Origin: Prodigiosinella confusarubida | Lineage (GTDB): Bacteria; Pseudomonadota; Gammaproteobacteria; Enterobacterales; Enterobacteriaceae | Length of the DNA stretch: 64,000 nt | Assembly (NCBI RefSeq): GCF_002847015.1 | Contig: NZ_CP025085.1 | Span: 620,001 to 684,000 of the forward strand | Direction: 5' to 3' | Shown: positions 58,172 through 64,000 of the stretch, piece after piece | Layout: each line of letters begins with the position of its first letter | Numbering within the stretch: the stretch's first letter is position 1 | Notes under the pieces: generated by a model | What the model saw: the letters and a program-made list of their open reading frames with translations, nothing else | Databases searched by the model: none | Told to the model about the DNA's origin: nothing | Translations under genes and position numbers: made by a program

Positions 58172-59779
58172 ATGGCTAAATCCCTTTTTAAATCAAGGGT
58201 ACTGAAATTCGGCCTTGGTTTATTGGCGCTGTCCGTAGCGGCTGGCGTACAAGCAAAAACACTGGTGTATTGCTCAGAAGGTTCTCCGGAAGGTTTTAAT
58301 CCACAGTTGTTTACTTCCGGCACGACATTTGACGCCAGTTCCGTTCCAATCTACAACCGTCTGATTGCATTCAAACCGGGTACTACCGAGATTGAACCAG
58401 GCCTGGCGGAAAAATGGGACATCAGTGCTGATGGCAAAGTCTATACTTTCCACCTGCGTAAAGGCGTGAAGTGGCAAAGCAGCAAAATTTTCAAGCCTAC
58501 CCGTACGTTCGATGCTGACGATGTATTGTTCTCTTTCGAACGTCAGTTGGACGTCAACAACCCTTACCACAAAGTATCTGGCGGTAACTACGAATACTTT
58601 GACGGCATGGGGATGCCACAACTGATCAAGAAAATAGTGAAAGTGGATGATTACACCGTCCGTTTTGAGCTGGCCCATGCCGAAGCGCCGTTCCTGGCGG
58701 ATTTGGCGATGGACTTCGCGTCTATTATGTCTGCCGAATATGCCAATAATATGATGAAAGCCGGTACGCCGGAAAAAATTGACCTGGATCCCATCGGTAC
58801 TGGTCCGTTCCAGTTAGTGCAGTATCAGAAAGACTCTCGCATTTTGTATAAAAAGTTTGCCGGTTTCTGGGGTACCAAACCGGGTATTGACCGCCTGGTC
58901 TTCTCCATCACGCCGGATGCGTCTGTGCGTTACGCCAAGTTGCAGAAAGATGAATGCCAGATCATGCCGTATCCGAATCCGGCCGACCTGGCCAGTATGA
59001 GGAAGGACAAAGACATCACGTTGCTGGAAAAACCGGGCCTGAATGTGGGTTACCTGGCTTTCAACGTAGAGAAAAAGCCGTTGGATAACGTGAAGGTCCG
59101 CCAGGCGTTGACTTATGCGGTGAATAAGAAGGCTATCATTGAAGCGGTTTATCAAGGTGCGGGCCAGGCGGCCAAAAACCTGATTCCACCGACCATGTGG
59201 GGCTATAACGATGCGGTGAAAGATTATTCTTACGATCCGGCAAAAGCGAAAGAGCTGTTGAAAGAAGCTGGTCTGCCAAATGGTTTCTCTATCGATCTGT
59301 GGGCGATGCCGGTACAGCGTCCCTATAACCCGAATGCTCGTCGTATGGCGGAAATGATCCAGGCTGACTGGGCGAAAATCGGTGTGAAAGCCAAGATCGT
59401 AACCTATGAATGGGGTGAGTATCTAAAACGCGCCAAAGACGGTGAGCACCAGACTGTACTGATGGGCTGGACCGGCGATAACGGGGATCCGGATAACTTC
59501 TTCGCCACGCTGTTCAGCTGTGATGCGGCGAAAAAGGGCTCTAACTATTCCAGATGGTGTTACAAGCCGTTTGAAGACTTGATCCAGCCAGCGCGTACCA
59601 CGTCTGATCAGGCCAAACGTATTGAGTTGTACAAGCAGGCTCAGGTTGTGATGCACGATCAGGCTCCGGCACTGATTGTGGCCCACTCCACCGTGTATGA
59701 ACCGATCCGTAAAAACGTGAAAGGTTATGTTATTGAGCCGCGTGGCATACATAGCTTCAATCACGTTTCATTAGATTAA
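58172..59779 (+). CDS. dppA: periplasmic dipeptide-binding protein DppA
   Basis: 535 aa, as in E. coli. It binds dipeptides (and haem and aminolevulinate in E. coli) for the DppBCDF importer and for dipeptide chemotaxis. The signal peptide ends GVQA/KTLVYCSEG (about residues 1-29). The mature protein starts with the typical LVYCSEGSPEGFNPQL. It is followed by a hairpin-rich spacer, so it is probably made in excess over the membrane subunits. Confidence 0.97.
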   Translation: MAKSLFKSRVLKFGLGLLALSVAAGVQAKTLVYCSEGSPEGFNPQLFTSGTTFDASSVPIYNRLIAFKPGTTEIEPGLAEKWDISADGKVYTFHLRKGVKWQSSKIFKPTRTFDADDVLFSFERQLDVNNPYHKVSGGNYEYFDGMGMPQLIKKIVKVDDYTVRFELAHAEAPFLADLAMDFASIMSAEYANNMMKAGTPEKIDLDPIGTGPFQLVQYQKDSRILYKKFAGFWGTKPGIDRLVFSITPDASVRYAKLQKDECQIMPYPNPADLASMRKDKDITLLEKPGLNVGYLAFNVEKKPLDNVKVRQALTYAVNKKAIIEAVYQGAGQAAKNLIPPTMWGYNDAVKDYSYDPAKAKELLKEAGLPNGFSIDLWAMPVQRPYNPNARRMAEMIQADWAKIGVKAKIVTYEWGEYLKRAKDGEHQTVLMGWTGDNGDPDNFFATLFSCDAAKKGSNYSRWCYKPFEDLIQPARTTSDQAKRIELYKQAQVVMHDQAPALIVAHSTVYEPIRKNVKGYVIEPRGIHSFNHVSLD

Positions 59780-59803
59780 TCATTCAATAAGTCAATCCAT
59801 TAT

Positions 59804-59853
59804 GGGCGATGGCAACGCTGTCGCCCCTGTCATTTCTGCAGAGAAATGGCAGG
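59804..59853 (+). terminator. attenuator-like hairpins between dppA and dppB
   Basis: GGGCGA/TCGCCC (59804-59826) is followed by a 12-bp stem CCTGTCATTTCT/AGAAATGGCAGG (59826-59853) with one G-U pair. There is no T tract, so partial termination or protection of the dppA mRNA end is more likely than full termination. Confidence 0.55.
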
Positions 59854-59987
59854 GGGCAGGTTTCAACGTCCAATAAGTCTGTGTCTCGCCATAATGCGTG
59901 GACGCTGTTGGCGGTGCGCAGTCTGCACAGTGTGAGCAATGCTAAGCCTGATGGTATCAGGAAAGCTATATATAGAGAGTTCGGGAT

Positions 59988-61007
59988 ATGTTGCAGTTCA
60001 TACTCCGGCGTTTGGGGCTGGTTATCCCAACGTTTATTGGTATTACCCTACTGACTTTCGCTTTCGTGCATATGATCCCCGGTGACCCGGTGATGATCAT
60101 GGCAGGAGAGCACGGTATTTCCCCCGCGCGTCATGCACAGCTAATGGCTGAAATGGGACTGAATAAGCCGTTATGGCAGCAGTACCTTCACTATATCAAT
60201 GGCGTGTTGCATGGTGATTTGGGTGTGTCGCTCAAGAGTCGCATTCCGGTGTGGACCGAGTTTGTGCCGCGCTTTAAGGCCACGTTGGAACTGGGTGTCT
60301 GCGCGATGATTTTCGCGGTGATTGTTGGTATCCCGGTGGGCGTGCTGGCGGCGGTGAAACGCGGCTCTATTTTCGATCATACTGCCGTGAGTATTGCCCT
60401 GGCCGGTTACTCCATGCCGATTTTCTGGTGGGGTATTATGCTGATCATGCTGGTCTCGGTGCATTTTAATCTGACGCCGGTGGCCGGGCGTGTCGGGGAT
60501 ACGCTATTTTTGGACAACTCTCATCCGCTGACCGGTTTCATGTTGATCGATACCTTTATCTGGGGCGATCCGGGTGATTTTAAAGACGCAGTAATGCATA
60601 TGATTCTGCCGGCGGTTGTGCTCGGCACCATTCCTCTGGCGGTGATTGTGCGTATGACGCGTTCGTCGATGCTGGAAGTGTTGGGAGAAGATTATATCCG
60701 TACCGCCCGCGCCAAAGGGTTAAGTCGTCTACGGGTGATTGTGGTGCATGCGCTGCGTAACGCCATGCTGCCAGTCGTGACGGTGATCGGGCTTCAGGTG
60801 GGTACGATGTTGGCCGGCGCGATTCTGACCGAAACCATTTTCTCCTGGCCGGGGTTGGGGCGCTGGTTGATCGATGCGCTGCAACGTCGTGACTATCCGG
60901 TGGTACAAGGCGGAGTGCTGATGGTCGCGACCATGATTATTCTGGTCAACCTGCTGGTGGACTTGCTATATGGCGTGGTTAACCCGCGTATCCGGCATAA
61001 GAAATAA
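59988..61007 (+). CDS. dppB: dipeptide ABC transporter permease DppB
   Basis: 339 aa, as in E. coli. This inner-membrane channel subunit starts MLQFILRRLGLVIPTFIGIT, has about six helices, and carries the EAA loop EDYIRTARAKGLSRLRVIVV and LTETIFSWPGLGRWL. It lies 12 bp before dppC. Confidence 0.97.
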   Translation: MLQFILRRLGLVIPTFIGITLLTFAFVHMIPGDPVMIMAGEHGISPARHAQLMAEMGLNKPLWQQYLHYINGVLHGDLGVSLKSRIPVWTEFVPRFKATLELGVCAMIFAVIVGIPVGVLAAVKRGSIFDHTAVSIALAGYSMPIFWWGIMLIMLVSVHFNLTPVAGRVGDTLFLDNSHPLTGFMLIDTFIWGDPGDFKDAVMHMILPAVVLGTIPLAVIVRMTRSSMLEVLGEDYIRTARAKGLSRLRVIVVHALRNAMLPVVTVIGLQVGTMLAGAILTETIFSWPGLGRWLIDALQRRDYPVVQGGVLMVATMIILVNLLVDLLYGVVNPRIRHKK

Positions 61008-61019
61008 GGGAAGGCTGAG

Positions 61020-61922
61020 ATGACACAAGTCACTGAATCTGTAGTTAATAGTGCACCCAAGCCGATGACCCCGTTGCAAGAATTTTGGCACTATTTCAAA
61101 CGTAATAAAGGGGCCGTTGTGGGCCTGGTTTATATCCTGGTGATGTTCACCATTGCCTTGGGCGCTAACGTATTGGCTCCTCATTTGCCAGCGGAACAGT
61201 TCCGTAATTCGTTGCTCAATCCACCCGCCTGGCAGGAGGGTGGTAGCTGGCATTTTATTCTGGGTACTGACGATGTGGGCCGCGATATTCTCTCTCGTCT
61301 GATGTATGGCGCCAGGCTGTCATTGCTGGTGGGCTGTATGGTGGTGGTGATGTCGTTGGTTCTTGGCATCATCTTTGGCTTGATGGCTGGCTACTTTGGC
61401 GGCGTGGTGGATTCTATCATCATGCGTGTAGTCGACATCATGCTGGCGCTGCCAAGTCTGTTGTTGGCGCTGGTACTGGTGGCGATCTTCGGCCCTTCTA
61501 TCGTTAATGCCTCGATAGCGCTGACGTTTGTGGCGCTGCCGCATTACGTGCGTCTGACGCGTGCTGCGGCATTGGTGGAAGTGAGCCGCGACTACGTCAC
61601 CGCTTCACGCGTGGCGGGTGCCGGACACCTGCGTCAGATGTTCATCAATATTTTCCCTAACTGTCTGGCACCGCTGATTGTGCAGGCATCAATGGGTTTT
61701 TCCAACGCCATTCTCGATATGGCTGCGTTGGGTTTCCTCGGTATGGGGGCACAGCCACCTACGCCAGAGTGGGGTACCATGCTGTCAGATGTGTTGCAGT
61801 TTGCGCAGAGCGCCTGGTGGGTGGTGACATTCCCCGGTATGGCAATTTTGCTGACGGTATTGGCATTTAACCTGATGGGGGACGGCTTGCGTGATGCTCT
61901 CGACCCCAAACTCAAGCAGTAA
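61020..61922 (+). CDS. dppC: dipeptide ABC transporter permease DppC
   Basis: 300 aa, as in E. coli. It is the second channel subunit, with [20 protein letters not shown] near residue 80 and the C-terminal [15 protein letters not shown]. It pairs with DppB. Confidence 0.97.
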   Translation: MTQVTESVVNSAPKPMTPLQEFWHYFKRNKGAVVGLVYILVMFTIALGANVLAPHLPAEQFRNSLLNPPAWQEGGSWHFILGTDDVGRDILSRLMYGARLSLLVGCMVVVMSLVLGIIFGLMAGYFGGVVDSIIMRVVDIMLALPSLLLALVLVAIFGPSIVNASIALTFVALPHYVRLTRAAALVEVSRDYVTASRVAGAGHLRQMFINIFPNCLAPLIVQASMGFSNAILDMAALGFLGMGAQPPTPEWGTMLSDVLQFAQSAWWVVTFPGMAILLTVLAFNLMGDGLRDALDPKLKQ

Positions 61923-61935
61923 CAGAGGTAGAGAG

Positions 61936-62916
61936 ATGGCATTACTCAATGTAGATAAACTGTCCGTACACTTTGGTGATGAAGGGCTGCCGTTTCGTGC
62001 GGTAGACCGTATCAGCTATCAGGTGGAACAGGGACAGGTGATGGGCATCGTCGGGGAATCCGGCTCCGGTAAATCGGTCAGTTCATTGGCGATCATGGGG
62101 CTGATTGACTATCCCGGCAAAGTGATGGCCGACAAGCTGGAGTTCAACCAGCGCGATTTAACGCGGATTTCAGAAAAAGAACGGCGTCAGTTGGTGGGAT
62201 CGGAAGTGGCGATGATTTTCCAGGATCCGATGACCAGCCTTAACCCGTGTTACACCGTAGGCTTTCAGATCATGGAAGCTATCAAGGTGCATCAGGGTGG
62301 CAATCGCAGGACTCGTCGTCAGCGGGCTATTGACCTGCTCATACAGGTGGGGATTCCCGATCCGGCGTCGCGGTTGGATGTGTACCCGCACCAGCTGTCG
62401 GGCGGAATGAGCCAGCGTGTGATGATCGCCATGGCAATAGCCTGCCGTCCTAAACTGTTGATCGCTGATGAGCCAACCACGGCGCTGGACGTCACTATTC
62501 AGGCGCAGATTATCGAACTACTGCTGGAACTGCAGCAGAAAGAAAATATGGCGCTGATCTTGATTACTCACGATCTGGCGCTGGTATCGGAAGCGGCACA
62601 CCACATTATTGTGATGTACGCCGGTCAGGTAGTGGAATCCGGTAAGGCGGAAGATCTTTTCCGTGCGCCGCGTCATCCCTATACCCAGGCGTTGTTACGT
62701 GCGTTGCCGGAGTTCTCGACGGATAAATCCCGGCTGGCGTCGCTGCCGGGTGTGGTGCCAGGGAAATATGACCGTCCGCAAGGCTGTTTGCTGAATCCAC
62801 GCTGCCCTTACGCCACCGATCTTTGTCGCCGGGAAGAGCCTGAACTGCGGGATATCCCGGGACGTCAGGTGAAATGTCACACACCGTTGGATGATGCGGG
62901 GAGGCCGACTGTATGA
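61936..62916 (+). CDS. dppD: dipeptide ABC transporter ATPase DppD
   Basis: 326 aa (327 in E. coli). Walker A is GESGSGKSV (about residues 39-47), signature LSGGMSQR, Walker [13 protein letters not shown]. The C-terminal oligopeptide extension has Cys in [20 protein letters not shown]; in homologues four Cys bind an Fe-S cluster. ATG 61936 matches the family; the frame opens at 61891. It overlaps dppF by 4 bp (ATGA). Confidence 0.97.
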   Translation: MALLNVDKLSVHFGDEGLPFRAVDRISYQVEQGQVMGIVGESGSGKSVSSLAIMGLIDYPGKVMADKLEFNQRDLTRISEKERRQLVGSEVAMIFQDPMTSLNPCYTVGFQIMEAIKVHQGGNRRTRRQRAIDLLIQVGIPDPASRLDVYPHQLSGGMSQRVMIAMAIACRPKLLIADEPTTALDVTIQAQIIELLLELQQKENMALILITHDLALVSEAAHHIIVMYAGQVVESGKAEDLFRAPRHPYTQALLRALPEFSTDKSRLASLPGVVPGKYDRPQGCLLNPRCPYATDLCRREEPELRDIPGRQVKCHTPLDDAGRPTV

Positions 62917-63920
62917 GCCTGACCATGAATGAAACCGGACAGCCATGGCTGTTGCAGGCGATTGATTTAAAAAAACATTACCCGGTAAAAAGCGGCCTGT
63001 TCGCACCGGAACGTCTGGTGAAAGCGCTGGATGGTGTCTCGTTTACATTGGAACGAGGTAAAACGCTGGCGGTGGTGGGTGAGTCTGGTTGTGGCAAGTC
63101 TACGCTGGGGCGTCTGCTGACCATGATCGAAATTCCTTCCCAGGGTGAATTGTATTACCAGGGACAGGATCTGCTGAAGCCGGATCAAACGGCGCAGCAA
63201 CTGCGGAGACAGAAGATTCAGATCGTGTTCCAGAATCCTTATGGATCACTCAATCCGCGTAAAAAAGTCGGTCAGATCCTGGAAGAGCCACTGGTTATCA
63301 ATACCGATATGAGTAAGGCCGAACGTCGTGAAAAAGCGTTGGCTATGATGGCGAAAGTCGGGCTGAAAACCGAACATTACGACCGTTATCCACATATGTT
63401 CTCTGGTGGTCAGCGCCAGCGTATCGCTATCGCCCGTGGTTTAATGCTGGACCCGGACGTGGTGATTGCCGATGAACCGGTTTCTGCGCTGGATGTCTCG
63501 GTGCGTGCGCAAGTACTGAATCTGATGATGGACTTGCAGCAGGATATGGGACTGTCTTATGTGTTTATTTCCCATGACCTGTCGGTAGTGGAGCATATCG
63601 CTGATGAAGTGATGGTGATGTACCTGGGACGCTGTGTAGAGAAAGGCAGCAAAGACGCCATCTTCAGTAATCCACGTCATCCTTACACGCAGGCGCTATT
63701 GTCTGCGACGCCGCGTCTAAACCCGGACATGCGTCGTGAGCGCATCAAACTGATTGGTGAACTCCCCAGCCCGTTGAATCCACCACCGGGCTGTGCGTTT
63801 AACGCGCGTTGCCAGCGCTGTTTCAGCACCTGTACTCAGTTGCAGCCGCACCTGAAAAACTATGATGGACAGCTGGTGGCCTGTTTCGCTGTTGATCAGG
63901 AAGAAGGTCAAGGAGCATAA
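62913..63920 (+). CDS. dppF: dipeptide ABC transporter ATPase DppF
   Basis: 335 aa (334 in E. coli). Walker A is GESGCGKST, signature FSGGQRQR, Walker [13 protein letters not shown]. The C-terminal extension has Cys in [17 protein letters not shown]. It is the last gene of dppABCDF. The ATG at 62913 overlaps the dppD stop. Confidence 0.97.
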   Translation: MSLTMNETGQPWLLQAIDLKKHYPVKSGLFAPERLVKALDGVSFTLERGKTLAVVGESGCGKSTLGRLLTMIEIPSQGELYYQGQDLLKPDQTAQQLRRQKIQIVFQNPYGSLNPRKKVGQILEEPLVINTDMSKAERREKALAMMAKVGLKTEHYDRYPHMFSGGQRQRIAIARGLMLDPDVVIADEPVSALDVSVRAQVLNLMMDLQQDMGLSYVFISHDLSVVEHIADEVMVMYLGRCVEKGSKDAIFSNPRHPYTQALLSATPRLNPDMRRERIKLIGELPSPLNPPPGCAFNARCQRCFSTCTQLQPHLKNYDGQLVACFAVDQEEGQGA

Positions 63921-64000
63921 CCACTGATAGTAAAGGACTGGTGGCTAACGGCCAGTCTGACATCAGCCCTGCTTAACTGAATCGCGTTGAATATCCGAAC

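Noticed and set aside
63936-63957. GACTGG/CCAGTC stem after dppF as terminator
   Set aside because: Only 6 bp and no T tract follows; too weak to call.

Overview
The window is a chromosomal segment of a gamma-proteobacterium of the order Enterobacterales. The block mnmE-yidC-yidD-rnpA-rpmH / dnaA-dnaN-recF-gyrB encodes proteins that, from memory, are almost the same as those of E. coli in length and sequence. Further along, yidA and yidQ / ibpA-ibpB-yidE keep the E. coli order, but with large accessory blocks inserted between them. The many systems for plant sugars and sugar acids (mannonate dehydratase, beta-glucoside PTS, a sugar-acid operon with a tripartite carboxylate transporter, sorbitol PTS) suggest a plant-associated member such as Pectobacteriaceae (Dickeya/Brenneria/Pectobacterium type). 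The genus is inference only. No rRNA, tRNA, IS element, prophage or CRISPR array was seen.

Layout. 1-4471 (-): a five-gene peptide/nickel-type ABC importer, cut by the left edge. 4813-7856: two ECF sigma factor modules facing each other, SigZ-like + ArsP-type permease + small thioredoxin-like protein (+), and a second ECF sigma factor + 4-TM membrane protein (-). 8297-8718: hipB antitoxin with a degenerate hipA. 9038-9376: a NIPSNAP gene. 9546-20276: the replication/translation core. 20379-24822: MFS transporter, chemoreceptor, yidA. 24854-27103: divergent uxuA and a GntR/FCD regulator. 27428-31894: cellobiose-type PTS (IIB, IIC, IIA), a GH1 phospho-beta-glucosidase and a LacI regulator that appears to start with AUA. 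31996-32253: a YhcN-like secreted protein.

33039-42747 is the most interesting part: D-ribulokinase-like FGGY kinase, fucose/D-arabinose isomerase-like protein, DHDPS-family aldolase, cytoplasmic sialidase-like propeller protein, TctC-TctB-TctA transporter and a LacI/Cra-like regulator. Read as a pathway, the enzymes would take a 2-keto-3-deoxy acid, best fitting Kdo, to pyruvate + D-arabinose, then D-ribulose, then D-ribulose 5-phosphate. A 24-bp perfect palindrome precedes the operon and a related imperfect copy precedes the regulator gene, tying the two together.

42741-46378: yidQ, the ibpA-ibpB heat-shock operon (sigma-32-like promoter, ROSE-like leaders) and yidE. 47025-49353: dcuSR two-component system. 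49427-50089: fructose-6-phosphate aldolase. 50281-55286: complete sorbitol operon srlA-E-B-D-M-R-gutQ. 55551-56894 (-): a 2-hydroxycarboxylate (CitS-type) transporter, a plausible DcuSR target. 58172-63920: dipeptide importer dppABCDF. Dispersed palindromic repeats lie at about 6.78, 13.45, 55.4 and 57.3 kb, all between genes.
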